Assembly: GCA_026936105.1 (NCBI GenBank)
Contig: JAIXKI010000017.1
Span: forward strand, 62,001-126,000
Direction of reading: 5' to 3'
Source: Chitinophagales bacterium
GTDB taxonomy: Bacteria > Bacteroidota > Bacteroidia > Chitinophagales > Chitinophagaceae
DNA length: 64,000 nt
The notes beneath the pieces are model-generated. The model was given only the letters and a program-made list of their open reading frames with translations, was not told the DNA's origin and did no database searches. Position 1 is the first letter of the stretch; the number at the start of each line of letters is the position of its first letter. The translations under genes and the position numbers were made by a program. Shown here one piece after another: positions 27,268-36,351 of this stretch.

Positions 27268-28677
27268 ATGCTTTTTGTGATTTTATTTCAACTGAATTTG
27301 GGAAAGTCATACTCTTCGATTTTGGTGAACTTTAAAGGCTCTAAACGGCTTCGCCAATTTCATACTTCCTTTGTCCGGATTTTTATTTTACGTTTGACAA
27401 ACAAAATCGTGGAAGCATACGGAAAAATATTACTCATTGCCATGCCTGCGTTCCTGGTGCTGGTATTATTTGAAAAATGGTATGGATGGCACACCGGGAA
27501 AGATACAAATCCAAGTATAGACCTGATCTCCAGCATCAGCAGTGGCATCTCCAATGTAACTAAAGATGTATTGGGCCTTGGCATTACCATCATCACTTAT
27601 GGGTGGCTGGAAGAAAGGATCGCTTTATTCCACATCAAAGCCACCTGGCTGACCTATATTGTTGCTTTTATTGCCATTGATTTTGCAGGATATTGGGTAC
27701 ACAGGATACAGCACAAGATCAATTTTTTCTGGAACGGCCATGTCATTCATCACAGCAGCGAAGAATTTAATCTGGCTTGTGCACTGCGTCAGAGCATTTC
27801 TTCAGTTGCCAACATTTTTGTCTTTCTGTTATTACCTGCTGCTCTTGTAGGAGTTCCTCCGAAAGTAATTGCCATAGTGGCACCCTTACAATTGTTTGCG
27901 CAGTTCTGGTATCACACACGATATATCGGGAAACTGGGGTTCCTTGAAAAAATCATTGTCACCCCATCTCACCACCGCGTACACCACGCCATCAATCCCG
28001 AATACATTGATAAAAACCTGTCACAGATCTTTATAATCTGGGATAAGGTCTTTGGCACTTACCAGGAAGAATTGCCGGAAGCTCCTCCTGTGTATGGCAT
28101 CACCAGGCCTGCACACACCTGGAACCCTGTCAAAATAAATTTTCAGCATGTGTGGCTACTGATTCAGGATGCATGGCGTACAAAAAAATGGAAAGACAAA
28201 CTTCGCATCTGGTTCATGCCTACCGGCTGGCGGCCGGCAGATGTGGCAGAAAAATATCCGGTAAACCATATTGAAGATGTATATCATTTCGAAAAATATA
28301 ATCCCAGGACTTCTAAAGGATTGATCACCTGGTCGTGGGTGCAGATCGGCTTGTTATTATTGCTTATCAGCTATCTGTTCGGGAATATTGCTGCCATCGG
28401 AAGTCCGGACATATTTATTTACGGATCATTTGTGTTTCTCAGTGTCTATGCATATACAGAACTGATGGACCGGAACCGTTATGCTTTGCTTTGGGAAGGT
28501 TTCAAAAATATTTTTGCCATCCTGATTATTTACCGGCAGGGAGATTGGTTTGGTTTAGATCAATTTGTACCCCACGCAAGCCTCTTTCTTATCCTATATT
28601 TCATTTTATCAACTTTTATCACAGGCTGGTTTGTAAACAAACATGAAAAAGAAGATAAAAAGTGTTCTATTGCCTGA
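27268..28677 (+). CDS. Sterol desaturase / fatty acid hydroxylase family membrane protein
   Basis: 469 residues as drawn. Histidine clusters of the di-iron superfamily are HRIQH, HVIHH and, later, HHRVHH, set among transmembrane helices (about 55-75, 95-120, 125-145, 180-215). Further hydrophobic helices near 370-450 form the C-terminal extension seen in alkylglycerol-monooxygenase-like members. It probably oxidises a lipid C-H or ether bond in the membrane. The first 47 residues look unlike the family. A GTG at 27409 (VEAYGKILLIAMPAFLVLVLFE) lies 12 bp after a good -7 element (TACGTTTG) and may be the true start. Confidence 0.82.
   Translation: MLFVILFQLNLGKSYSSILVNFKGSKRLRQFHTSFVRIFILRLTNKIVEAYGKILLIAMPAFLVLVLFEKWYGWHTGKDTNPSIDLISSISSGISNVTKDVLGLGITIITYGWLEERIALFHIKATWLTYIVAFIAIDFAGYWVHRIQHKINFFWNGHVIHHSSEEFNLACALRQSISSVANIFVFLLLPAALVGVPPKVIAIVAPLQLFAQFWYHTRYIGKLGFLEKIIVTPSHHRVHHAINPEYIDKNLSQIFIIWDKVFGTYQEELPEAPPVYGITRPAHTWNPVKINFQHVWLLIQDAWRTKKWKDKLRIWFMPTGWRPADVAEKYPVNHIEDVYHFEKYNPRTSKGLITWSWVQIGLLLLLISYLFGNIAAIGSPDIFIYGSFVFLSVYAYTELMDRNRYALLWEGFKNIFAILIIYRQGDWFGLDQFVPHASLFLILYFILSTFITGWFVNKHEKEDKKCSIA
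27389..27396 (+). promoter_or_regulatory. -7 element TACGTTTG inside the annotated 5' end of the desaturase gene
   Basis: Exact TAnnTTTG match 12 bp before the GTG at 27409. It supports a later start than the ATG at 27268. A TTTG upstream is at 15 nt, which is shorter than usual. Confidence 0.4.
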
Positions 28678-28704
28678 GTTGTCAATTAGACTTTTCAAAG
28701 TATC

Positions 28705-30186
28705 TTACAAAGCTTCTTTACTCAGCTCATTGTCCACAGTTCTCCAGATCTTCAGCGGATTTTCATTCTTCAATTCATCGGGAAGCAGATCGTTGCTCCA
28801 ATTCTGGTAACACATCGGCCTTGCAAATCTCTTGATGCCATCAGCGCCGACTGAAGTAAACCTTGAATCTGTAGTGGCAGGGAAAGGTCCACCGTGCTGC
28901 ATGCTTAAACAAACTTCCACCCCGGTAGGCACTCCATTCAGAATAAACCTTCCGCATACATTCATTACTGCTTCAACCAATTCCGGGTTTGACCGGACAT
29001 CATTATCGGTCGCCATCATTGTTGCCGTAAGCTGGCCTTCAATATGCTTCGCCACCCGTGTCATCTCAGCCACATCCTTGCAGCGGATTACAATAGAGAA
29101 AGGACCGAACACTTCATGATGAAGCACCGGATTATTTAAAAATGCCTGAGCTGTGGCGGATGCAACTGTTGGCGCTCCCTGGTTGCTAACAGCATCCTGT
29201 GAGGAAACTGCAATGGTCTGCACTTCTTTTTGAGAAAGTGTTTTAGCTCTTTTCTCTACATAATTTTTAAAAATACCCGGATTAAGCATATCGCCGGGAA
29301 TGGCTTTCTCTATCTGCCCGGATAAAATTGAAATGAAATTATTCAGGTCATCATTCTCAATCCCGATGATGAGGCCGGGATTAGTGCAAAACTGACCCAC
29401 ACCTAATATAATAGATGCTGCATAACTCTGAGCCACTTCTTCGGAAGATTTTTTCATTTTTTCGGGCATCAGGAAAACAGGATTAATGCTGCTCATTTCA
29501 GCAAAAACGGGTATCGGGTCTTTTCTTTGATTAGCCCAATCAAATAACTGTTTGCCGCCGGCAAAAGATCCCGTAAATCCTACCGCCTTTGTCAATGGAT
29601 GAGTGACCAATGCTTTCCCTACCTCAAATGAAAATCCATGCAGATGCTTGAATATTCCAGATGGCATATAACAATTTGCCGCTGCTTTTAAAATTGCACT
29701 TGCAATCATTTCACTGGTCCTTTCATGAGCAGGATGCGCTTTCACTATCACCGGGCAGCCGGCAGCAAACGCACATGCCGTATCGCCGCCGGCAGTGGAG
29801 TATGCATAAGGAAAATTAGCAGCGCCAAAGACCACCACAGGCCCAATGGGTATCAGCATTTTCCTGAGATCCGGTTTGGGCGGAGTCTTTCCGGGAATAG
29901 CAGTATCTATTCTTGCTTCCAGCCAATCACCTTTTTCACATGCATCGGCATAGCTGTTCAGTTGAAAGATGGTCCTGGCCCTTTCCCCTCTCAACCTTGC
30001 TTCAGGTAAAGCTGTTTCCTGCTGTGTGACTTTCAAAAGTTCATCACCCAGGTTTTCAATCTCCTTTCCGATGGCCCTCATAAAATCTGCTCTTTGCTTC
30101 AAACTCATCTTACGATAGATATGAAAAGCATTCCATGCCTGGCTCATCGCATCATTGATCTCTTCAATTGTTGCATCCCGGTACAT
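28705..30186 (-). CDS. NAD(P)-dependent aldehyde dehydrogenase (ketoglutarate-semialdehyde type)
   Basis: About 493 residues from the ATG at 30186 (MYRDATIEEINDAM); the upstream ATG at 30225 would lie on the promoter. The catalytic Glu is in VFAEMSSINPVFL and the nucleophile Cys in GVGQFCTNPGLI, with the cofactor site GSFAGGKQLFDWA. The sequence style (GDTACAFAAGCPVIVKAHPAHERTSEM, FPATTDSRFTSVG) resembles alpha-ketoglutaric semialdehyde / 2,5-dioxovalerate dehydrogenases of sugar-acid and hydroxyproline catabolism. No other pathway gene is nearby, so the substrate is an inference from family resemblance. Confidence 0.88.
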   Translation of the reverse strand: MYRDATIEEINDAMSQAWNAFHIYRKMSLKQRADFMRAIGKEIENLGDELLKVTQQETALPEARLRGERARTIFQLNSYADACEKGDWLEARIDTAIPGKTPPKPDLRKMLIPIGPVVVFGAANFPYAYSTAGGDTACAFAAGCPVIVKAHPAHERTSEMIASAILKAAANCYMPSGIFKHLHGFSFEVGKALVTHPLTKAVGFTGSFAGGKQLFDWANQRKDPIPVFAEMSSINPVFLMPEKMKKSSEEVAQSYAASIILGVGQFCTNPGLIIGIENDDLNNFISILSGQIEKAIPGDMLNPGIFKNYVEKRAKTLSQKEVQTIAVSSQDAVSNQGAPTVASATAQAFLNNPVLHHEVFGPFSIVIRCKDVAEMTRVAKHIEGQLTATMMATDNDVRSNPELVEAVMNVCGRFILNGVPTGVEVCLSMQHGGPFPATTDSRFTSVGADGIKRFARPMCYQNWSNDLLPDELKNENPLKIWRTVDNELSKEAL

Positions 30187-30226
30187 AAAAATCGTTTTAA
30201 AATATTTTGAATATTCTGTCTGCAAA

Positions 30227-30234
30227 CAAAATTA
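30227..30234 (-). promoter_or_regulatory. -7 element TAATTTTG of the aldehyde dehydrogenase gene
   Basis: Read on the minus strand, an exact TAnnTTTG match 40 bp before the ATG at 30186. It abuts the alternative ATG at 30225 and so argues against that start. Confidence 0.4.
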
Positions 30235-30326
30235 CAATGATTAACAGAAAACCATTTCGCTTAACAGAACGATAAATGCGCAGGAAGAAGAATTTCCGGG
30301 TTTGATTTTTCATTATCTTGACCCTT

Positions 30327-31589
30327 ATGAACCGCAACGTACCATTGGCAGAAAGGATCAGGCCTGAAACACTCGATGAGCTTGCAGGACAGGAACACCT
30401 TGTGGGCGAAGGAAGCATACTGAGAACTTCAATTGAAAATGGTAAAGTACCTTCTATCATTTTCTGGGGTCCTCCCGGCACGGGCAAGACAACCATTGCC
30501 AATATCATTGCACATACACTGAAAGTTCCTTTTTTCCAGCTCAGCGCCATCAGCTCGGGTGTAAAGGAAGTAAGGGAGGTGATCGAAGAAGCCAAATCAA
30601 AACCCGGGTCAGTTCTGTTTATTGATGAAATACACCGTTTCAACAAAGCGCAACAGGATGCCTTGTTAGGCGCAGTGGAAAAAGGGATCATCACATTGAT
30701 TGGCGCCACCACTGAAAATCCCTCTTTTGAAGTGATCAGCGCTTTGCTCAGCCGATGCCAGGTCTATGTATTAAAACCCCTTGGAGAAAAAGAATTGAAC
30801 AGGTTGTTGCTCGTTGCCATAAAAAAAGATGAATACCTTAAAAAGAAAAAGATCGAATTAAAGGAGACCGCAGCGCTCATCAATATTTCGGGAGGTGATG
30901 CACGGAAACTTTTAAACCTGCTGGAGATCGTTTGTGATACATCTGAGGAAAAGATCATCATCACCGATGAACTGGTAATGGCAGTGGCACAAAAAAGGAT
31001 CGCACTTTATGATAAAGGAGGAGAACAGCATTATGACATCATTTCTGCTTTCATCAAATCCATCCGCGGCAGTGATCCTAATGCTGCTGTTTACTGGCTG
31101 GCCCGGATGATAGAAGGAGGAGAAGATGTCAAATTCATTGCACGAAGAATGCTCATCCTGGCAAGTGAAGATATCGGCAATGCCAATCCGACCGCACTGG
31201 TGCTGGCCAATGCAACATTTGATGCGGTGAACAAGATCGGTTATCCGGAGTCATCATTGATCTTATCTCAATGTGCGATCTATCTTGCCTCAAGTCCCAA
31301 AAGCAATTCGGCAACCATTGCTATCGGCGCTGCTATGAATGCTGTTAAAGAAAAAGGGGATCTGCCGGTACCCTTACACATACGCAATGCACCCACAGGC
31401 CTGATGAAAGAACTGGGCTATGGTAAAGGCTATCAATACTCGCACGACTATGAGAGAAATTTCTCTGCACAGGAATATTTACCCAAAGAATTATCAGGCA
31501 TCCGGTTCTACGAACCCGGTAAAAATGCAAGAGAAGAAGAACTGAGAAAATTTCTGAAAAGCCTGTGGAAAGAGAAATACGGGTTTTAA
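30327..31589 (+). CDS. rarA: Replication-associated recombination protein A (RarA/MgsA)
   Basis: About 420 residues from the ATG at 30327; a TTG three codons upstream is less likely. PLAERIRPETLDELAGQEHLVG, Walker A GPPGTGKTT, Walker B VLFIDEIHRF and sensor GATTENPSFEV are the AAA+ RarA hallmarks. The C-terminal tetramerisation and clamp-like part (GEDVKFIARRMLILASEDIGNANP) is complete. It acts at stalled replication forks with RecA and SSB. It is divergent from the aldehyde dehydrogenase gene. Confidence 0.96.
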   Translation: MNRNVPLAERIRPETLDELAGQEHLVGEGSILRTSIENGKVPSIIFWGPPGTGKTTIANIIAHTLKVPFFQLSAISSGVKEVREVIEEAKSKPGSVLFIDEIHRFNKAQQDALLGAVEKGIITLIGATTENPSFEVISALLSRCQVYVLKPLGEKELNRLLLVAIKKDEYLKKKKIELKETAALINISGGDARKLLNLLEIVCDTSEEKIIITDELVMAVAQKRIALYDKGGEQHYDIISAFIKSIRGSDPNAAVYWLARMIEGGEDVKFIARRMLILASEDIGNANPTALVLANATFDAVNKIGYPESSLILSQCAIYLASSPKSNSATIAIGAAMNAVKEKGDLPVPLHIRNAPTGLMKELGYGKGYQYSHDYERNFSAQEYLPKELSGIRFYEPGKNAREEELRKFLKSLWKEKYGF

Positions 31590-31599
31590 TCTCCCCCCC

Positions 31600-32487
31600 T
31601 TAATTCAGATCCTTCCTGTCATATAAAAGCGGGAAAAACTGGCCGCTCATCTTTTCTCCTTTTCTGACTGCAGGAACGCCTTCCAGCAAAGGCTCGTTGG
31701 AATCAGAAATTACTCCGTCTGCAAATACATTGATCACAAAAGCCCTTCTCGGCCTTGAAGAAGCATTGGCTCCCGAACCGTGCAAGGTAAGTGAGTGATG
31801 AAAAGTTGCTTCACCTGCTTTCATTTCGGCAAACTGTACATTGCCGAACTGAGCTTTCTGTTCTTCGGTTAAAAAATCTTTTATCTTTTCCAGGTCTCCG
31901 GCAATGTCAGGCTTGGGAAGTAATCCCCACTTCTGACTTCCCGGAATGTATTGAAGACATCCGTTTTCTTTTGTTGCATCATCAAGGCCACACCAGCAGG
32001 TAAGATGGGCAACCGGCGTTGTGCGTGTCCAGTAAGAATAATCCTGATGCCAGGCTACCACACCACCTTGCTTGGGCGGTTTCCAGAAAATCTGATCGTG
32101 CCAGAAACGCACCGGAACATTTCCTAATAATTGGCTTGCCGCCATCACAAACCTCGGATTCCACAAAACATCGTGCAGGCCGGGAGTAATGCGCCAGGCG
32201 CCGAGTGCATGGAACAACACTGTATTCGGATCAGAAGATTCGTTGGAATGAAATTCATAAAACAAATGATGATCCGGATGTTTCGGATCTGCTATCTGGG
32301 CAAATTCATTCCGCAATCTTTCGATCTGGTCTTCATCCAGCATTTTGATTCCACTGAGAAAACCATTCTTATTAAAAGAATCAACCTGCTCATCACTCAA
32401 TTTATATTGTTCCCATTCTTCAGCATTGCGGGGCCACTGAAACATATCACTGACGAGCTTATGTACTGTACTTAAATCTCTGGTCAT
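31600..32487 (-). CDS. Phytanoyl-CoA dioxygenase (PhyH) family protein
   Basis: 295 residues with the Fe(II)/2-oxoglutarate oxygenase facial triad: WHQDYSYW (His and Asp) and the distal His in HHSLTLHGSGANASSRPRRAFVIN, followed by the 2-oxoglutarate-binding Arg. Members hydroxylate lipids, small metabolites or amino acids in the cytoplasm, and the substrate here is unknown. It is convergent with rarA (10 bp between stops) and divergent from the M28 peptidase gene. Confidence 0.85.
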   Translation of the reverse strand: MTRDLSTVHKLVSDMFQWPRNAEEWEQYKLSDEQVDSFNKNGFLSGIKMLDEDQIERLRNEFAQIADPKHPDHHLFYEFHSNESSDPNTVLFHALGAWRITPGLHDVLWNPRFVMAASQLLGNVPVRFWHDQIFWKPPKQGGVVAWHQDYSYWTRTTPVAHLTCWCGLDDATKENGCLQYIPGSQKWGLLPKPDIAGDLEKIKDFLTEEQKAQFGNVQFAEMKAGEATFHHSLTLHGSGANASSRPRRAFVINVFADGVISDSNEPLLEGVPAVRKGEKMSGQFFPLLYDRKDLN

Positions 32488-32575
32488 ATTATAAATGCGT
32501 TTGATCTAAATTACATTTTTTATTAACTCAGCCATCAGGATTGCATTAATTTTATTCCACTAAAATTTTCTGATT

Positions 32576-33925
32576 ATGAAAAAGCACTTATTGCTTGCCT
32601 GGTCACTGCTGCTCTCTCAGCTGCTCTTTTCGCAGGTGATCATTCAAAAAGATTCTGAAATAGAAAAAATGGTCGGTGAGGTTTCCAAAGACTCACTCCG
32701 TTCCTATATCACTCAATTAGTGAGTTTTCACACAAGGAATACTTTGAGTACGCAAACCGATCCCAAACAGGGTATCGCGGCAGCAAGGTTGTGGGTGCTT
32801 AACAAGTTCAATGAATTTGCCAAACAATCAAACGGCCGGTTGACAGCATTTATTGACACTACAACATATAAGAAAGACGGAAGAAGGGTGAACCGCGATA
32901 TCATACTGGGAAACGTTGTTGCCACCCTGAAAGGCACTGATCCCAATGATGACCGTATCCTTATCATAAGCGGCCACCTGGATAATATGAGAAGTAATGT
33001 GATGGACAGCACTGGCTTTGCCCCCGGCGCCAATGATGATGGCAGCGGTACCTCAGCGGTCATTGAGTGTGCAAGAGTGATGAGTAAACATACTTTCCCT
33101 GTCACCGTGATCTTTGTTGCAGTAAGCGGCGAAGAGCAGGGCCTGCTCGGTTCCACCTATATGGCCGAAAAGGCAAAAAAAGAAAACTGGAACATAGAAG
33201 CTGTTTTGAATAATGATGTAGTGGGAAGCAACAACAGCAGCGAAACGAATATTATAAATAACACGAAGGTGAGGGTATTCAGTGAAGCCCTTTCTGTATC
33301 AGATACAGGTAGGGTACTTGCAAGAATTCGCAGTCTTGGCCTGGAGAATGATGGAAGAGCAAGGCAATTGGCACGGTATGTTAAAGAAACCGGAGAACGC
33401 TATGTTGATAACCTGGAAGTAGTGATGATATACCGGCAAGACCGTTTCCTTCGCGGAGGAGACCACATGCCTTATATTCAAAGAGGTTTTACAGCTGTCA
33501 GAATAACTGAGATGAATGAAAACTTTTATCACCAGCATCAGGATGTAAGAACAGAGAATGGTATTCAATACGGCGACTTGCCGGATTATATGGATTTTGA
33601 ATACCTGAGAAAAAATACCTGCATGAACCTCAGTACGCTTACCAACCTTGCCAAAGCGCCTTCCATGCCTCAGGAAGTGAAACTGGAAGTAAGGAGGTTG
33701 ACTAATTATACTGATCTGAGCTGGAAAGCTCCGAAGTCCGGAAAAGTGAAAGGTTATTATGTATTGATGAGAGAAACCACCAGCGCTTTCTGGCAAAAGA
33801 AATATTTTACCACCGATACAAAAATGGAACTGCCTTATTCAAAAGATAATTATTTTTTTGCAGTGCAGGCCGTTAGCAACGATGGAAATGAAAGCCTTGC
33901 GGCAGTGCCCATGCCCGGCAGATAA
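32576..33925 (+). CDS. Secreted M28-family zinc aminopeptidase
   Basis: 449 residues with a signal peptide (MKKHLLLAWSLLLSQLLFS). The M28 metal ligands are visible in order: His in ISGHLDNM, Asp in APGANDDGSGTSAV, Glu pair in VSGEEQGLLGS, Asp in NNDVVGSN and a distal His near RTENGIQ. The last ~95 residues (PQEVKLEVRRLTNYTDLSWKAPKSGKVKGYYVLMRE) form a fibronectin-III-like domain. It probably trims peptides in the periplasm or outside. Followed after 18 bp by the acetyltransferase gene. Confidence 0.88.
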   Translation: MKKHLLLAWSLLLSQLLFSQVIIQKDSEIEKMVGEVSKDSLRSYITQLVSFHTRNTLSTQTDPKQGIAAARLWVLNKFNEFAKQSNGRLTAFIDTTTYKKDGRRVNRDIILGNVVATLKGTDPNDDRILIISGHLDNMRSNVMDSTGFAPGANDDGSGTSAVIECARVMSKHTFPVTVIFVAVSGEEQGLLGSTYMAEKAKKENWNIEAVLNNDVVGSNNSSETNIINNTKVRVFSEALSVSDTGRVLARIRSLGLENDGRARQLARYVKETGERYVDNLEVVMIYRQDRFLRGGDHMPYIQRGFTAVRITEMNENFYHQHQDVRTENGIQYGDLPDYMDFEYLRKNTCMNLSTLTNLAKAPSMPQEVKLEVRRLTNYTDLSWKAPKSGKVKGYYVLMRETTSAFWQKKYFTTDTKMELPYSKDNYFFAVQAVSNDGNESLAAVPMPGR

Positions 33926-33943
33926 TATACCTCAGTATTCTTT

Positions 33944-34384
33944 ATGGAATGGAAACTAAAAAAATTCGATGAACTTACGGTTGATGAACTGTACGCTGTA
34001 CTTCAATTGAGAAATGAAGTTTTTGTTGTGGAGCAGAACTGCGTTTTCCAGGATGCAGATGAAAAAGACCAGGCTTCTTTTCACCTGATGGGATGGCACG
34101 GTGAAAAATTGGCCGCATACTCAAGATTGGTTCCGCCGGGAAAATCATTTGATAAAGCATCAATAGGAAGAGTAGTCACGGCATCTTGGATAAGAGGAAA
34201 AGGCGCAGGAAAAGAATTGATGAAAATATCTATAGAAAAAACAAAACAACTATTTGGTGATGGCGCCATCATGGTCAGCGCTCAATTATACCTGAAAGAA
34301 TTCTATAAATCTTTGGGCTTCCAACCATGCAGTGACGTTTACCTGGAAGACGGGATAGATCATATTAAGATGTCGCTTCCCTGA
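33944..34384 (+). CDS. GNAT acetyltransferase, ElaA-like
   Basis: 146 residues. LQLRNEVFVVEQNCVFQDADEKDQASFHL is the signature of the ElaA subgroup. The acetyl-CoA loop is IGRVVTASWIRGKGAGKELM, and VSAQLYLKEFYKSLGF closes the fold. The acceptor substrate is unknown. It begins 18 bp after the M28 peptidase gene on the same strand and may be co-transcribed with it. Confidence 0.85.
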   Translation: MEWKLKKFDELTVDELYAVLQLRNEVFVVEQNCVFQDADEKDQASFHLMGWHGEKLAAYSRLVPPGKSFDKASIGRVVTASWIRGKGAGKELMKISIEKTKQLFGDGAIMVSAQLYLKEFYKSLGFQPCSDVYLEDGIDHIKMSLP

Positions 34385-34528
34385 AGTCTGATTCGTAAAA
34401 TCACTAAGTAGAAGTTTCCTCTCTTAAGGTTTTATCTTAAAAAAATTGCAATTATCGTTGTATCCGGATTTCTCAGTTTCTATTTTGTAGCCAAAATCCA
34501 ATAGTAGAAAAACCAGAAATCTAATACC

Positions 34529-35503
34529 ATGAGAACCCGTGTTTTGAAAGTACCATCTGTCGTACTGTTTTTATCGTTCCTGTTTTCATCATTTCAATCC
34601 TCTTCGCAAGGTGTTGGAGTAGCCAATGGTAAAGTGGAGATAGGCCTCGGCCTGGGGCCAAGCTTTTTCCTTGGAGACCTCGGCGGAACCCGCGGCGTAG
34701 GAAAAACTTTTGTCAAAGACGTAAACTTTCCTTTCACCAAAGTGATGAAAGGCTTGTATGTAAACGTTTATCCCACCGAATGGCTGGGCTTCCGCGTTGC
34801 GGCAAATCTCGGTCAGCTGGAAGCATCAGACAGTATCATTTCCAATCATGGAGGTGATGAAATGTTTCGTAAAAAAAGAAATCTGAATTTCAGAAGCAAA
34901 CTTTCTGAAGCTTATGTAGCAGCAGAACTGTACCCCACCGTATTCCTTGAAAAATTTGACGGCCTGCTTCACAAGCTTCGTCCATACGGCGTATTCGGAA
35001 TAGGTATATTCCATTTCAATCCGCAGGGCATCTACATTGCGCCTAACGGTACCCGCAACTGGGTTGATCTGAAACCTTTGATGCTGGAAGGCCAGGGAAT
35101 GGCTGAATACCCTGACCGCAAACCTTATGCGTTAACTCAAATTGAGATTCCGATGGGCTTTGGCGTTAAATACTATGTGAAAGAAAACATGTATGTAGGC
35201 TTTGAGATATTACACAGAAAAACATTTACAGATTACATTGATGATGTTAGCACCAATTACATTGACCCTTCTCTGTTCAGCAACTATCTGACACCGGCTC
35301 AGACCGTAATGGCGCAGCAATTATATTTCAGAGAAAACATGGTTAATCCGTCTGTAAACCGTCCCTATTTAAATGAACAAAGAGGTGATCCGAAACAAAA
35401 TGATGCATACTTCTCAGGAGTATTGCGGTTAGGATGGCGATTAGGTAATTCGCCATTGGACAAACGGATTAAAAAACAGCTCTCTTGTCCTCACTTCTTT
35501 TAA
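34529..35503 (+). CDS. Outer-membrane beta-barrel protein (DUF6089/PorG-like)
   Basis: 324 residues with a signal peptide (VPSVVLFLSFLFSSFQSSSQ). The body alternates amphipathic strands rich in Gly and aromatic residues (VEIGLGLGPSFFLGDLGG, LYVNVYPTEWLGFRVAANLG, YGVFGIGIFHFNP, MGFGVKYYVKENMYVGFEILHR), as in 8-12-stranded barrels. The start GxGxxFxxGDLGG resembles PorG/DUF6089 proteins tied to type IX secretion, but the match is loose. The next gene encodes a protein with a T9SS-like C-terminal domain, which fits an envelope role. Confidence 0.6.
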   Translation: MRTRVLKVPSVVLFLSFLFSSFQSSSQGVGVANGKVEIGLGLGPSFFLGDLGGTRGVGKTFVKDVNFPFTKVMKGLYVNVYPTEWLGFRVAANLGQLEASDSIISNHGGDEMFRKKRNLNFRSKLSEAYVAAELYPTVFLEKFDGLLHKLRPYGVFGIGIFHFNPQGIYIAPNGTRNWVDLKPLMLEGQGMAEYPDRKPYALTQIEIPMGFGVKYYVKENMYVGFEILHRKTFTDYIDDVSTNYIDPSLFSNYLTPAQTVMAQQLYFRENMVNPSVNRPYLNEQRGDPKQNDAYFSGVLRLGWRLGNSPLDKRIKKQLSCPHFF

Positions 35504-35523
35504 AAAATCTGTTACCGAACCTT

Positions 35524-35946
35524 ATGAAATCGAAATCCGTTTTTACAAAGTTTTTTTTGTTGTCTGTATCAGGGGTCGGCCTTTGCCTTTTGCTGATGCA
35601 ACCGGTGTTCGCCCTGACCGCGCCGGCCAAAAAAAAAGTGATCCTGTTAAAGGACCTTCCCCGAAATGATAAACCGGTTAAAAAAGTGAAGCCTTTCAGC
35701 AAGTCAAAAGCTTCTGTAAAAATTTATCCGGACCCTGTAAAAAAGACGTTACACGTAGTGGCCCGTCATAACAAAGGAAAAGAGATCGATTTCTTTGTTT
35801 TTGATTTGGAAGGCACTTTGATCCTCAACTACAAAATGAAATCAAAAGAACACAAAAAGATCAAGGGATTAAATAAAGGCTCCTATGTGTATGACGTTTT
35901 TTGCGGAGATATTCAAACAGACAGCGGCAATTTCGAAATAAAATAA
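35524..35946 (+). CDS. Small exported protein with T9SS-type C-terminal domain
   Basis: 140 residues from the ATG at 35524 (MKSKSVFTKFFLLSVSGVGL); the longer frame would overlap the previous gene. A signal peptide ends near PVFA, a basic linker follows (APAKKKVILLKDLPRNDKPVKKVKPF), then an ~80-residue domain: KIYPDPVKKTLHVVA, IDFFVFDLEGTLILNY, KIKGLNKGSYVYDVFCGD. This order of an N-terminal YPxPV strand, a D-x-x-G turn and a final L-x-x-GxY strand is typical of type A T9SS sorting domains. The protein is almost all sorting domain, so it may be a small surface protein or anchor. Confidence 0.65.
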   Translation: MKSKSVFTKFFLLSVSGVGLCLLLMQPVFALTAPAKKKVILLKDLPRNDKPVKKVKPFSKSKASVKIYPDPVKKTLHVVARHNKGKEIDFFVFDLEGTLILNYKMKSKEHKKIKGLNKGSYVYDVFCGDIQTDSGNFEIK

Positions 35947-35974
35947 TTCTTACAACCCTGAACATAAATGCCGT

Positions 35975-36100
35975 TCCGATAAGTGCAGAGAGCTTAATAA
36001 AATCTAATACCTGGTTTAATTTAAACCTGATCCGTTCTCTATTGGTACTCTCATAGTATGTATGCCATTTTATTAAACACTCTCTGCTTTTCTTATCGGA
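35975..36100. repeat. Long imperfect inverted repeat (possible structured RNA or relic element)
   Basis: Three successive arm pairs: TCCGATAAG (35975) with CTTATCGGA (36092), GCAGAGAG (35985) with CTCTCTGC (36080), and TTAATAAAAT (35994) with ATTTTATTAA (36067). That is 27 paired bases separated by 1-4-nt internal loops. A smaller hairpin (GGTTTA-ATT-TAAACC) sits inside. No T-run follows directly, so it is not a plain terminator. Confidence 0.6.
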
Positions 36101-36293
36101 TCATATTCTGAAAATCCCGAAACAATACTATTTTCTGCTAAGAAGTTTGTCTCCGGATTCTTCCTCTGCAAATCTTAAATCCTGAATCCTTTACGTATCT
36201 AATGGAGGGTTATTTCTGGAAGCCTGTTATCAAGGCGTTCATAAAAAATCCTTACTAAATGGCTAATTATGATAAAACTATCTTACTTTAGAT

Positions 36294-36314
36294 TGGCTAA
36301 TAATATATTAGCCA
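36294..36314. repeat. Perfect palindrome TGGCTAATA-ATA-TATTAGCCA
   Basis: Nine-bp arms with a 3-nt centre, 38 bp before the ATG of the Yip1-like gene. A related half-site ATGGCTAAT occurs at 36259-36267. The position suits an operator or a 5'-UTR hairpin. Confidence 0.45.
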
Positions 36315-36351
36315 TTTTAAAACGAAGACTTATCACCAAAACAAATTTAAG

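Larger units (their letters stand above)
35947..36351. other. Gene-free stretch with two inverted repeats
   Basis: 405 bp without a credible reading frame. It holds a long imperfect hairpin (35975-36100) and a second, perfect short palindrome (36294-36314). Both are listed separately. Nothing else was recognised. Confidence 0.6.
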
